A stretch of 64,000 nucleotides of DNA from contig CM040763.1 of NCBI GenBank assembly GCA_022829145.1, forward strand, positions 14,121,141 through 14,185,140. The letters are read 5' to 3'. Of this stretch, positions 43,601 through 56,900 are shown one piece after another. The stretch is from Albula goreensis (taxonomy: Eukaryota > Chordata > Actinopteri > Albuliformes > Albulidae). Each line of letters opens with the position of its first letter. The first letter of the stretch is position 1. Both the position numbers and the translations under genes were made by a program. Under the pieces are notes generated by a model. That model did not search any database, was not told the origin of the DNA, and saw only the letters and a list, made by a program, of their open reading frames with translations.

Positions 43601-46600
43601 TGAATTCATCAAAATGAAGGGGGAGGGGGGCGGTGGTTGGGGGGATGACTCAACAGAAGGGTGCAAATGAAAAGTTGTGAAAGTCCATACAGACCCACAG
43701 GGATGCACAGTTGAGAACCTGGGCCTGCATCCAAGGTCCAACGCACTGAACCCGTCTCTCCTCTCCAGCTCAAGGCAAGATGTGAATGCTACAGTGAAAA
43801 GGGTCTTTCACTGGATGCTATGAGCTTATAGGTGAACAAAGCCCATGCCTCGCCAGATTCTTACTGCTAAATGAAGCTCTGAAAAGCCCCAGAGAGCATT
43901 TCCACAGAAAGCCACTTTCCGCTGCTATATAAAGGCTGTGACTCTGAGATATTCAGGCTAGCATAAGCTCATTGGTTTGTTTAGTCTGGTTTTGGTTTCC
44001 TTGTTTCCCTGTTTTCTTGCCAGACAAAGGACTGACATTAAGTTCTTGTTAAAAACATCGCAGCACAACACAGCGCAACTCACGAACTGAGCCTGAACTA
44101 AAACTGACCTGCTGCATGACAGATACTGACCCATGGGATATCCACACAACACCACTGTATTCTCATGCTCATTACTTAATGAGGCACCAAAACAGCCAGG
44201 TCATGGCTCATTTAACCCACCCACAATTCTCTAAATGCTTACAAAATATCCTAACCCATTTCATGCCACCAACAGGAGAAAATATCTGTCACTGAGATCA
44301 TATGTCAGCAAAACCCATTGTGAAAATTAAATAGTTCATACATCTTAGCTGCCCATTAATCTGTATGTTTATTCAGTGCTTAGAAACCAGTATTTTCAGG
44401 TAGAGGCCTTGATTTGGGATAGAAAATGTTTTTTTGTCACCAAATTTGTCAAAATACATTTTTCCACATAAACCCGAGGGTCCGGGGAAAGAGTGTCATT
44501 GGGTATGCATGAATGGTTTCTGACTTTTCAGAGAGAAGCCAAGATATTTAAAATTACAATGAGATGCGGGACATGTTTCATTACTGATGATAGTCCAGGA
44601 ACCTCAGAATCACTTTTAATTTACACTTCTGATGTTCCATGACTGAAGGCCTCATTATAAGTACTTGGCATGAGTTCAGATCCTCATCTCCCCCAGCTCA
44701 GACTACCAGCAGACATTAGGAAACTCGTGAGCCTTTCTGAGCTTATTCTCTGTGTGAGGGAGTGCTAAAAACACAGATAAATAACACACTGATAGCTGCA
44801 TTTCTGACATTCTTCCATGTATTATGCATTATCATACAATTTATTCTCTTCATTTTACTTACTCGACACAGATGTTAATGCCAAATGGCCAAGGAAACTA
44901 CAGCAAACAGATGGGACTAATTATCTGTACAACAGCCATTCCAAGGAATTTCTATTGTTAAAAACCCCTCATGTGGATGAGAGGGGAAAGAGCTTTGTTC
45001 TACTTAAAACACACCGTCGCACAACAAAAACAGTACATTATAGTTTGTGTGAATCTTGTTTTCAACATAATGTCTCTCCAACATCTGTGAGTTACATGTA
45101 CTCTCACCTTTGTTCTACTTAACTTGCTGAACAAGCAAAACGCATGCTAAAAATGGAAATAATGTTACATCTCATCTCATTAGCACACAATGACAGGAAA
45201 TGGCCAAATCCCTAATGTTACAGGACTGAAAAAGTATTAAATTACTGCCAGTACATATTCACAAATATTACACAATAAAAAGGATGCAACAAATGAATGC
45301 AACGTTATCCAAAGCTATTCTGTGGAGCAATTCAGTGGATTTATAGTAGACGGTATAATTTCAAATGCCTACCTCTTTCTCTTCCTTTAAATGAATAAAG
45401 TGACAGGAAAAAAATCCACGTCTGGTTTCAATAAAGGGTGAGACATCCTCAGCTGTGACTCTCAAACCGGGACAAAGAGGTGCTGCAGCTCCAATCCCCC
45501 AGCACTCTGAACACAGACTACAGCTGCTAGACCCAAGGTGCAGGCAGACACCTCTGACAGCCTGTCTCAATCACCGGCCTCTAAGCTGTTAAATTTCCAC
45601 TTCCACGCTAAAAGCTGGAGTCTTCTCATCCATGAGTCTGCATAAAAGGAAGGTCCTCAGGCCTCTTAAAAAAAGTGGAGGAGGGGGTTCTTTCTAGCAG
45701 AGCAGACCGATTACATTGACACCGTGTCTATATCAGCAAAACTGAGAAAAAAGGGGAAAAAACAACAGAAAAAAACTAATAAAAGCTACTTGCTGATTTG
45801 GCCGGAGCAACTTCCTGACTGTGCGGCGTTAGAACTGACGTCTCCAGTCTCGCTCCACCAGCGCGCGGCCCTGCTAAATAGTTGCTGTGCTGTGTCACTG
45901 GAAGGAAATAGTCACAGCGCCCCACCGCACCTCCAGATGCAAAACATCTGGAAAAGAGCTGCCACTTGCTCAGCTCTCCGCTGTGTTCCTGCACACGCAG
46001 CGCTCTCAAACACGGGTCATATGACCATTTCTGCTCAGGTATACTCCCAACAATCTCACTCAATGCGGTCTCAAACCCTGTTTGAGTTACACAGCAGCGA
46101 TCACTGTTTGCCAAGTCACAAATAAGATTCATCTACATCACCCCAAACATCAGCACCCGATTAAGCTCAAAACATGTAAACAAAAAAAAGAACTATCCAT
46201 TGACCCTAAAAGCAGCAAAGAAATTTGTTCTTACTTTTATTTTGCACAAAATATAAAACATTTTAAAAGAGAGAAGTAAATAAAAACAAATGAGACTGTG
46301 CAGGTGACGCAAACAAATTTTAAATGGGCTAAAAGAACAAAACCTTGCCTAAAGTCAGTAGACTAAATGCAGAAAACCTGAAGTCTCATCTTGATGCAAC
46401 AGACAATGAACTTAAAAATAAACCAAAACGTATTTTCAGAGAGTCTACCAGAAAGCATTTCAAAGAAAAAAAAAAGCTAAGTTTGCAAATTGACCTTGGA
46501 AGTCAAGGGTAGAGAATGGGCAAAGAACACATTTTAGTGCTTCCTTTGCCCCCATCTTCGTCTACCATCAAAACAGAGCAGAGGAACTTGCAGCCAAGAG

Positions 46601-49600
46601 CCTCTGGCATGCTCATTTGTTATTTGCATACCGTAGATTAAAAGGTGGAATTTTTCAGATACTTCGAAAGCAAGACCTCCAGCCAACTTGGCTCTGAGTG
46701 AAGAGTGGGATAAGAGTTTTTCCTCTGTGGTTCTGTATTTGTGGTCCCAAGAGGCCTCAAATCAAACAGGAAGTGAGCACATTTGCAGACCTTATTCAAA
46801 GGTCAAGGCCATGTTCCATAGCATCCTTCAGGGAGCTGTACTGACTTCATGATCAAACACAGTAAGGGGTGGGGTGGTCCAGTGTGGAGCCCATCATTGG
46901 CTAACAGGTCTTGTGATGCTAGCCCCATTGCACGGCAAGTACCAAACAGCCCTCCGGGGCTGTGACATTTCCATTATGTTTAGGTATGCAGCAAAAGCTA
47001 AATGCCTACATGTAATGGATATGTGACTCAGCACAAACACAGCGGTGTTCCACACCCTATTCTCATTGCCCTGTCTTCCTTTACATTTACAGTTGATACT
47101 GTGTGACCTTACCTCTTTGGGGTGCAATGTGCTGCTGCAAAATATTTGTTCTCCTAAGGCTGCTGTGCAAAGCTGAATGTCCTGTACCCACCATGTCAGA
47201 AATCAAAGTATAAATGTAGCAGGGAAACCGGAGTGATCTTACCTAGAGTGACGGTGCTCCGGCTTGTTCCTCTCCGGCCGATCTGCAGACAGAGGGAAAG
47301 ACAGTCAGCTGTTAGCTCCACCCGGGTGTTCATCTGTCCCAGACAGAGGACTGCCCCACCACTACTCTCTATTTCTGCCTCGAGCGTAATGTTTCCTTTC
47401 GCCAGCATTTACAATTAACCTACGTCAGCACAACTGGACTAAAAATGACCCTCAAGCCAAAGAGAGTCCTTTCATTTCTACAACTGTGGAAACTTTGGAT
47501 TAGAAACCCTGGATTCCCCTGCTCTGATTGGTTGGTAAATATAAAAAAACAGAGAGACCAAGCTGGATAAGTATTCATGTGGGATAGAGGGGTCTGGATT
47601 TGTACTTAATCTCTCCATTTTTTGCCAGGATGAAATTCTTTTGGTCTGAACTGCCGCAGAAACTGAGGCTCTGCTGCTCTTACACTTCTTCAGTCACAGC
47701 TGTGTGTCTGTCAGGCCACTCATCGTCAGGGCAATATTCTGTGTTGGGAAGGAAACACATCAATATACAAAATGCTGTATATTCAGTGTCAGGATGGGAT
47801 AAGTCTGCTGAACCCTTGGGCAAGACAATGAAGTCAAAATGGCTCCAGTAAACACCCACTGAGATAAACTGATAACACTGCATGCAAAATCCAAGCTATA
47901 TATATAGTTTAATGGAAAAGCTTTTATTAACAGAAATTTAAAGCTGTCATCCAGCTCTATTTAACGTAAATGGCTCATTGCTCAACAAATAATTACCCCC
48001 GTTCAAAACTGACTATGTAACCAAGTAGCACCGTTGTCACTGTGAGGCTAAATGGCTATAATGACAATATAATCTGTTCTGCTTTGGTTTCGGTGGCCTG
48101 CGCTGAATATATTCCCAGTGGTCATCACCTTATATATATATAGCTGTGATGTCATCGTGGCCTACGCTGCATGTAGTTCTGGTGTCTAAGAGGCTGATCC
48201 AGCTCTAATTACAGAGTACATACACATATATATTATTTGTGTTGTTAGTCTAAAATGCCCTGATCCACAACAACTTCCATACTAAGAATTACATATTCCT
48301 CTGATTGAAAAAAATCTGCTCCTTACTGACAGAAACAACGGTACTAAAACAGGGATTCAAACCTGAAACATTTAGGCTGCAAAACCAGTTCCCTTTGGGC
48401 TTCCCATATTCAAGGTATTCACAGGTAGTTTCTGGTGTAGGGGTTTCCGTAGGGCCAGTGCAAACATGACCAGCTCTGTGAGAGCATTCCTCTGCTTTGA
48501 AGTGAGCTTTACCACAGGGGTGGAAAATGTGAGGAATGTTATTGACAAATCTGATGGGTGTCTGAGTGCGGCATATCTGCAGAAAGTCCTCTTTCACTGC
48601 ACGTTTCAGTGGTGTGCATTGTGCCTACTGTTAACGATTTAACCTCAACTTCTTCTTGTAAAGCCTCTATAATACCTGCAGGGGAAAACCATTCCCTAAC
48701 CATCTGATTCAGACACGTCATACACCGGCAAATCATTCAGTGCCGTATAGGGAGAGGAATTCCTGAATGAACACAAGCAATAAAACAGGAGCTTCGTAAG
48801 GAGGATATATGAATTGCATGAAGATACATAATGACAAAATGACGTACACATACATATTGAAATACATTACTGTGCAACAAAAAGATTTACTGTGAGCATT
48901 GCCCTATGACTAATATGTCATTAGTCTTTATGCATTAATATGCAAACAATGCAAAATATTTCCTGCATAAAAAGTCTTACTTATACTTCAATTGTAACAA
49001 ATAGAATAACAGGTTTTCACTTAATGCAAAAATAATTATTACCACAGCCAACCAGTAAAAAAAACATTTACACCTAAAAGAGTGCATTCTTTCAGCAGTT
49101 ATACCATATCAGAAGTCTCCCTTACAACATGGCTTTTTGCATAAACGTTTGAAGGCAGAGACCATTAACACTGCATTCTTTCTTCTTGGATACTAGTCAA
49201 TTAGGACTTGTTCCAAGTGTTTGTTCTGGCAAAAAAATAGACTCAAGACGATCCTCAGAGTCGAGGAAGAGGGTTCAGAAAACAACAGGCCTCTATTCAG
49301 TTGCTTCAGTTATTTTCAAGTCTTTGTTATGTCTGTGCAGTTCGGGTTATGTCGACTGTTCTGGTAACTATTGGTGACCGGGGTCCTGATTATTGCTTTA
49401 AGAGGAGAATTGGGCTGTTGCTTGTTGAACATGTGGCAGTCGAGGGAAAGGCTATTCTGTCCTCATCTGCTAGGGATTCTCTGTGACTGACTGCTGCAAA
49501 TCGCCCTGGACAGATGCCGTGTAAAAGCATTTTGTTGTGCAAACCCACAACATAACGCTTGTACATAACGACCACTTGTACATGCTGTACACTCTCTCAC

Positions 49601-52600
49601 TCTATTACACAGGCTCAGCCACTCCTCTGCTAACAGAGAGGCGGAAGGGTAAAAGTCTTCTCCGGCTTCCTACAACAACTCACACGTGGCTCATTTAAGC
49701 ACCTCAAAGCAAACGCGCAAAGCAGAGAGACCATATGCCTCCAGGGTAAAAGCAACAGCTAAGGATGTTTCAGAAAATAAATGAAACTTGCTACCTTCGT
49801 GGGTGGAAAGTCTAGGGTTCCTGCCCTGATCTTATTGGTCTCTTGTGATACTCAGATTTTCAGAATACTTAGATGACATTGATTTTCAAATGCTCTAAAA
49901 GATACTGTTTGATTACATAATGCTCAAGGTCAAAGTTGAGACTTGTAAAAGACTGCCTACCCTCAGTGACGAAGTATTCTATAGTAAGGCTTAGATCACC
50001 ATGAAACCTTACCCCACACACAAAAACAGAGAGATCTTATATCCCTAATTATACATGGATAAGGGGTTAAATGGATAGATTTCTCTGAACACGTGTCTTG
50101 GCTTGCTTCAGAGAGGTTGATCTATGATGTTGATGGTGAGCTCAGCTCACATGGAGTCCAAATCCCCTTCATTACAGAATAAAAAGCCACAGCTTTGTAT
50201 AATTCAAATTTCACATGCAGAGCAGAATAGCTGGTTTTACGCAATGCTCCTATTGCATAAATCCAGCTTGCTTATCTTGTGGAAAAGAACCAATGGCTTC
50301 AAAACGATATGTTATGCTGCAGGTTTGTGACACAGCTATGTGAATGTGAATACACTCGGGAGCTTTATTGTATGAAGTATGACTGCTGGGTGGGACTCTG
50401 GAGTGCTGTACCCAGCTGAGGCCCCCGCTGTTGGGGCTGAGGTGAGGTCTATGGGCTGAGTCTATTTTGGGTCATGCTAGTGCAGGCTGCTGCCGAGGGC
50501 CCTGAGGGACAGTGCACTGTTGGTACATGGAAAGGAGGGAGCATTTCAGTCAGCAGGGTTTCCCACAGCTCACGACACACTGGAGACTCCTGCTGAACAT
50601 GCAGCTATGATGGGCCTGTGCCAGTGGCAACAGCTGTCCAGTGCTTCAACCACAGATTCCACAGACAAAGCAGATACTCAGCTTTGTATTCATAACATTG
50701 TCTCCCCATCTCTGGAGCTAAATAATTAAAACTGTATGCATTTTAGGAACATTCATTAAAGATGGAACCAAGGACAATACTGTGGTACGAGTTAAAGTAA
50801 AACAAATAATATCAAAACTTTTTTACCACAGTAGCAGCAGGAAGAAAACAAGAAATGCTACACCACTTATCCATAAGAACGTCTATCAATTTAGGTTTAG
50901 TTGATGGAAGAAGAAACAGCTTTCTCAGCATCACTCCAGAACCTCCCATGAATGTTTGACTGGGGTCATTTCTGGTGACTAAAAAAAGCTATGCCATGTG
51001 GATACTATCAGTGTAATATTCTTTGAGACTCAAATCTGACAACTACATGTGCTCTGTCTATGAGTGAAACTATTGCAGTTCCATTTTATTGTCACCTACC
51101 TATATGTTTGATCTAACTAGGAATGCTTTACATAAATGTGTCAGAACCCAGACCTCAAATACTCGGTGTACACAGGTTTGACGGCAGCTAAAGCGGTTAA
51201 AATCAAAACATATGAACTGTATCTGATGACTAATCCATTCAGCACAAAGTGCTGGACTCTCAACTCCAAACCTCCTCACACAATGTGGACCTTGGAATAC
51301 ATTTCACTTATTTGTTTATTATTATAGCATATCAAAAATTGTGCCAGGACAGGAAATGCCTTTACTGTATTCACCAATCTTCCTTTTGCATTGCTCTGCA
51401 TAAAGTGTACCACAAAAATATTATGTAGACTGTCATCTCAACATAGGTGCTCAGGCATGTTGACATCCTCCCTTTCTAAGCTATAGGTATGGTGATATAT
51501 CATAGGTTTGTGTACGGTGCAGTCACAGGAGGGACAGCAGTCAAAACAAAATGGGGAATTTTGCTTCTTGCGATTTCCAGGGAAACTAAAATCCCAACTA
51601 TGACACACACTGCTTTGCTGACTTCACCCTCAAAATATCTGTTAACATGATTTACTGCAAGTTCAAACAATTGTCCAAATCTCCAAAATCATAACACACC
51701 CACTATTTTTCTTCTTGACCTGTTTCTTCGAATGGCTCACTTGAGTATGACAAATAGTGATGCTGTGAGTCTGAGTTTATTGGTTTGTGTTTTTTCTGTT
51801 GTCATGAACATCTTTTTTCTTGCCTATTAGTCTGTCAGTATCATAATTAACCTCAATAATATCCTTTATCAAAACTGTATTAACTCCACATCTCAACCTA
51901 GCTAAACCTAGTAGTTTATGTGTTGCTACCTAAAGAACCACAGATTAAACCTTGGAAGGATATGTGGCCATTTGAAATCCAATAACATTACTATGCTGCT
52001 TTTTCCTTTTGGACCATTCTCAATATCACCATATTTTCTGTTGAAAGAATCTAAGAGACTAAGAGATGAGGTAGGGCCAGTGAAACTCAGATTACACAGA
52101 CAGCAAGGTGAGATAATGACCCATTGGATGAAGCAGCAGAATGGCACACCTTGATGTCTCACCGTTCGTCATGACGCCACAGTACACGTAAGCAGCTTAC
52201 CCAACTTCAGTCAAGAGCAGGGGATGATTCAGTTTATTACAGGTTCACAAACATGCTGTCTGCATACACCCACGCTATTACCCTGGAATACTTCACCTGA
52301 ATGCTACAGCACAGAGTTCACATTTAAACATACTTTCAGTAATCTCATCTTCTGTGGGTCTACACAATATATATGACGATGAAAAGAACAGAACTGGAAA
52401 TAAATCTAATAATCAGTAACTGTATAAGACAATTGATCAAATTTGAGGAAAAAATATACTTTTTTTCCTGATAAGAGACCATCTGTCATTCAATCATTCA
52501 ATCACATCTCTTCCCATTCTTCAGGACAGCATGGTCTTAAAAGAACTAAAACAAATGGCTGTCTCAGCTTTCAACACCTGTCTTCAATCGTCAATCAAGA

Positions 52601-53568
52601 AACATTCATGGCAGTTTTTCTCTAGATCTAAAACCCCTTCTCTTTAGAAAAACTGTCCTGCTGCCAAGTTATCAGAAACCAGTATTTCAATGACATAATG
52701 GGCACTATCACTATTTATTAACATGAGATAGCAAACTCTGATGTATAAAATTATGTAGCCAGTCTCCTACCTACACCATGATGAACAAAAGAAAGACCTT
52801 TTCAATATTTTATTCTACACATGGAACTAATGTTGGGTTACTTTTTGTAAACACTGTTTATGTAGTAATACGTTTTCAATTACATCACAGCATTAGACCA
52901 AAAGGTAGCCAATATGATGGATTAACATGTGGTAGTCAAATGCGTGTTAGGTAACGATTCTTTCTGTGAAACAATGTCTCATTCTTTTACAATCTGTACA
53001 CTTGGTAGAAACAACTGTATTGCCTAAGAAGGAATTACTTATACAATAATCAACATAAGATTTAAAATAACACCTGCACAGTAGTATTTTTCAGGTCACA
53101 ACAAATGAACCTGAATAATTAAGGGCCTTAGACGCTGTTATCTTTCCCTGCCTGTTAGAATGCGTCTCCTTCAGCAATTTACTATTATGGGAACTATAAT
53201 GTCAATATCGCTTTGCACTGAAGTCATGTTAACTATTTCAGATTGATACTCGCTGTGTTGCTTATGTTCATGTTGCACATTGAGCCTGACTATCGATCTT
53301 TCCATGCTAGCAATAGGACTTGAACACCTGACAAAACATTTACAAATATATGATAATGAGTGGGATCAGACATGATCCAAGATAGCTAAATGCATTAAAG
53401 TCAAGGAAACCAAGCGAAATAAAACGAGGTGAGAAAAACAGTCTTGATTTCGACATGCATTTTCGGTTTACCTGTGGATGGGTTGGACTGCCTCCGGTTT
53501 CGTCGAATGCCGGGTTCCCTCAGCTCGCGCAACTCTTCCTCCTCTTCATCAATTCTGGCTTCAGCCAT
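32631..53568 (-). CDS. sh3d19: SH3 domain-containing protein 19, complete, 20 coding exons
   Basis: Multi-SH3 adaptor (EVE-1/EBP family) linked in mammals to ADAM shedding, endocytosis and the cytoskeleton. Exons in transcription order: 53,472-53,568; 47,243-47,282; 43,408-43,448; 42,976-43,021; 42,091-42,226; 41,811-41,994; 40,521-41,618; 40,192-40,302; 39,428-39,558; 37,914-37,972; 37,236-37,413; 36,480-36,626; 36,206-36,278; 35,039-35,169; 34,712-34,770; 34,256-34,485; 34,041-34,087; 33,447-33,630; 32,983-33,086; 32,631-32,747. Every junction is GT-AG with matching phase; the total is 3,213 nt (1,070 codons plus stop). It starts MAEARIDEEEEEL. A PPSY motif lies near residues 122-125 and a long proline-rich region at about 180-705. 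Four SH3 domains lie near 772-824, 846-903, 943-997 and 1,013-1,068, showing ALYDF-type starts and GIFP/GLFP/GLIP ends. Human SH3D19 has five SH3 domains; the first has no match here. The identification is firm; untested isoforms are possible. Confidence 0.95.
33181..33292 (+). repeat. GATT-rich degenerate tandem repeat
   Basis: A unit of about 40 bp built on GATTGACTGTTTGCTTGATT occurs about twice, with further GATTGATT words to its left. It lies in the sh3d19 intron between coding exons 18 and 19, upstream of exon 19. Confidence 0.65.
34601..34654 (+). repeat. (CA)n microsatellite
   Basis: Twenty-seven uninterrupted CA dinucleotides followed by TATATA, in the sh3d19 intron between coding exons 15 and 16. 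On the transcribed strand it is a (TG)n tract about 115 nt upstream of the exon 16 acceptor. A plain simple repeat, probably length-variable. Confidence 0.95.
39565..39715 (+). mobile_element. tRNA-derived fish SINE in sh3d19 intron 8
   Basis: The B box GGTTTGAATCC is at 39,614-39,624, then GATGGGACACTGCAG. A diverged version of the usual fish SINE body follows, of the form CCTTGAGCAAGG then GAATTGCTTC then ATACCC, here with GCTGAATTCTTTGCCGGATA and CCCATCT. Its left end lies within about 10-20 bp of the 3' splice site of sh3d19 exon 9 (exon edge 39,558). Confidence 0.6.
43449..47242 (-). other. sh3d19: sh3d19 intron 2
   Basis: About 3.8 kb between coding exons 2 and 3. It is mostly AT-rich with no repeat I can name. 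A CpG-rich patch lies near 45,780-46,020, described separately. No extra coding exon fits the phase of exon 3. Confidence 0.7.
45780..46020 (-). promoter_or_regulatory. sh3d19: CpG-rich patch, possible alternative sh3d19 promoter
   Basis: A local rise in GC and CpG (GCGGCG, CCAGCGCGCGGCC, CAGCGCCCCACCGCAC) in an otherwise AT-rich intron. About 400 bp further along the minus strand a donor-like site (AAAGAG then GTAGGC, near 45,371) could end an alternative first exon. Human SH3D19 has shorter isoforms starting downstream. No ATG in the exon 3 frame was found in that candidate exon, so it would be noncoding. Speculative. Confidence 0.25.
47283..53471 (-). other. sh3d19: sh3d19 intron 1
   Basis: About 6.2 kb between coding exons 1 and 2. 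It contains a fish SINE tail near 47,780-47,880 and a possible tRNA-like trace near 48,345-48,430. Short TATATATA runs occur near 47,897 and 48,132. No further exon or gene was recognised. Confidence 0.75.
47770..47882 (+). mobile_element. tRNA-derived fish SINE, body and tail
   Basis: AGGATGGGATAAGTCTGCTG, then AACCCTTGGGCAAGACA, then GGCTCCAGTAAACACCCA match the common fish SINE body (CCCTTGAGCAAGGTAC, then GCTCCAGTAAAATACCCA). The polymerase III promoter part is too decayed to call. It lies in sh3d19 intron 1 and probably belongs to the same family as the copy at 39.6 kb. Confidence 0.5.
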
Positions 53569-53950
53569 CACAGAAGAAATTGTCGCAGAAAGTGTTTATG
53601 GAAAATCTAAGCGGCTGCTAATAGCCACTCTCACTTTCTCACTTTCGGTCCCAATTACCGTGGAAACGCTCTTCATGCAAAAGTACCCTAAGTTTGTTAT
53701 ATTGTTGCCTGGCATACGTAACAAACCTTAGACATCCCGTGTGTTCCTTGTACTGTAATGAGCAAAATCTGTGGCTTTAAATCTATGAGTAGTCCATTCA
53801 AGTGCCCCTGACTTAAGAGTCCAAAAACGAAACACGAAGTTTGTTGCTAGCTTTTCACCTACCCAGCAAGTTCCCACACATCCCGACGTCTACAGGAAGC
53901 AATGGCAGAGCTGCATAACAAATGAAGGTGGCGCTATGAGAGAGACCACA
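53569..53950 (-). promoter_or_regulatory. sh3d19: sh3d19 5' UTR and upstream promoter region
   Basis: Sequence immediately upstream of the sh3d19 ATG. It contains an ETS-like CAGGAAG near 53,890 and scattered CpGs, but no TATA box or strong initiator that I can fix. The start site is probably within this interval. The boundary is approximate. Confidence 0.35.
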
Positions 53951-56900
53951 GTACCGACCGCGCAGACCAAAACAAAGTTTTCAATAGGCCTATCGAAAAC
54001 GCATGAAGAGGCGTTAACTGAAACTCAGCGTAACAAGTTATGAGTTGAACTAAAAGAAATTGTCTACCAACGATAAATCACAATGCGGTCTGTAGTGGAG
54101 GGTCAAAATATAGTACTTTTCAATGCAGGATACTTCCTTGATTCCATTTTTGGCTCACGATAACCGAAGATGGTTGAACAGGTTTTACATTTCCTAAGGT
54201 TATACAGTCAAATCTACGTCTATACACAATTGTAGGCTGCTAATTTATATATGTCTTTACACGGTACCACCCAGAGTGAAGCGTTACGCTTTTGGTAGAA
54301 ATTAAAATGTGCTTAAACGTACGAGACGATTCAGAGTGCATGCAACATTAATTGATCTTGAGAATGTAAACGAAAACGTGTAGATCACAGCTATTTTGAG
54401 TGTATTATGTGCCTGTGCAGTATTGTTTTCCTTAACAGTTCGTCTCTACTTAAACTTGGTGGCAAGGATTCAGTGATTATTAACTAAATCATGGTTAAAA
54501 GTTGCGTGAGTCCAGACCTGCACCTCTGAATTGACTGCAGCAGTCATTGTGGTCATGTGTCTATCAAAACTATGTATCGAATGTCTTCACTTTATAGCAG
54601 AGGGTTTATTGTGAGCATTAATGTAATTGAGTGGTTGGAGCAATATCCTGAAGTTTTGTTATTGAGTTGGAACTTTTTTTTTTTCCTTGGAAGCTGACGA
54701 CCCGACAGGAACGCTGAACCTTGCCAGGTGCACTAAATGGAACTAAGTAGCTGGATAGGAAAAAAATATGTGTTAAATTTAGCTTGAAATTTGCATCTGT
54801 TCTCAATATGAAAGCCTGTTGATACAAGCCAGGTAGTGCATAGGTAACTAGGAAGCAAGGTGCAACATTTGTAAATGACATGAGTACATCGAAATAGTTT
54901 GAAATACGATAGAAAATGTGTCTGTCCATGAAGCAGTGTCATCATCTTGAGCCAATGGGGATGGAATTGTGGCATTGTCTCACAAAATTTAAGATGCCCC
55001 TCACAAGGGCAGTTTGCAAATGGACAGTTTTATTCATAATTGTTATATCACTGGCAAAGTGACCACATGAAGACCTTGCTTGACCTCTCCTAATTCCAAA
55101 AGAAACTGGAATTACAGGCTCAATGATATAAGTAGCTCTTTAGTTGCCATTTTGCATAATGGTTGATAGGTCATGGTCACCAGGATCATAAATGCTGTTG
55201 TGGGGATTGGGGAGAGGATACTGATGGATATGTGTTGTGAAAATGCTGGTTTATGGAGCAAATGTTGTTAAGAATTGTTGCATTAAAACTATACTATATG
55301 TGAAAATATTTTGTAATGAATATTTTACCACAGCTCGGTGTTGGCATCAGAGTGTGTGTGCTTGTGAAATTGTGGGCTACCAGCACAGAGAGCTCTCATG
55401 TTCCCAGAGAGCAGTTCTGTCTTAAGGGAACACCAGCATCTCCCTGTGCTGGAATATTTTATGCATTATAAAATATGTACTGCATGTATGGTGTTTCAAG
55501 AGGTTCATCCTGCAGAAATAAAGATATTGGATAACAGCTCTTGGTGAGGTAGAAATCGATTTTGGACACATTTATCCATGTATGTCACTTTTGAGCTGTG
55601 GTTTGAGTAAAGTGCATGTCATACGCAATCATTTTCATTTCAGACATTTAAAGTAATTAATAAAGACTCCCGGAAAGCTTTCCTGACAATACAACTTTAT
55701 ATACTGCTCCAAGTGAAACATCCATCATAATTAAGAGAAAAGTCTTTGCTTTCTCATTTGCATCTCAAATATTTAATAAAAATTGAAATATGTTCATGAT
55801 ATCACTGTGATTTTCTCTCTTGTATTGTTTTCAAATTAGTTCAAGATGAGAAATACTCAAAATGGCAGGTATCGTTCTGACACAGTCCCCATCTGACTTG
55901 AATATGCTGAAAATAATTTGGTGCAGTTGCTTGAAATTCATTTTAAATGGTATAGGCTATCAAATCAATATAATATTCCCATGATAAATCTAAAATGGTT
56001 CCAGGAACATTCTTCAATTAGTGGGTCTGGGAAAAAGTTCTACACAAATATCAACAGAATACTGACTGACCATATTCAGCAATAACAATTTGTACAATCC
56101 ATCTCACAGTTCAACAGATTGCAAGATACTTTTCCTCTTGATACGAACATCCAGTCAAGTACAACTTCAGAACACTAGAGGTCACTATATGCCTAACTAT
56201 TAACCATTTCATTTGATATAAAATGGAAATAAAATCTTTCTTGGCTTGTATACACTCTGATTTATGTATTTTAATTCTGATATAGCATTATATTAATGTA
56301 TATTGTTTTGTATGTATTATACATTTAAAATATCTTGAATATCAGAATTAATATGCACACATTATATGTTAGTGTGAAGGTGGTGAATGGTATGTTGCTA
56401 TGTTTCTTGGCCATTTACACTTGCAGAGTTGCACTAGTTTGAGTATACAGTAGCTCTGACACTGTGCATTTTCAAATTGAGTTTAACTTCCATATAGCCA
56501 GATGTATTCTCTATATATGACGCATGCCCACTCACTTCTGTGAAAAAAAAGAAAAACACAACTGGATTCAATAGGTGTTTGTGGTTTCTAGGCCATGAGT
56601 ACCAGTGCCCTCTTTTCATTTTGAAGACTAATGACTGAGCCTTGCAACTGGAACAGAATAAGTGCTGTCCGTCTTGCTGCAGTGTTCCACAAATTGGCAA
56701 CTGGACAGGCAGTAAGTGCCCAGGAGTGCACTTAGATATGTGTGAGTTGGGGGTGGGGGGGGCGTGTACAGGGGGAAGATGGCAGCTGTCAGGTTTCTGT
56801 GGGACAGGTGTTAACAGAATTCTGCTCCCCCTAGCCATTCCACACACGGGAGATGTGGCACCTGCTTAGCTGAAAGCCCTCCTGGAGTGCGTGGAAATGA

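Noticed and set aside
48340-48432. tRNA-like B box on the minus strand (GGTTTGAATCCC)
   Set aside because: No matching A box or cloverleaf could be built. It is probably a very decayed SINE head, too weak to list.
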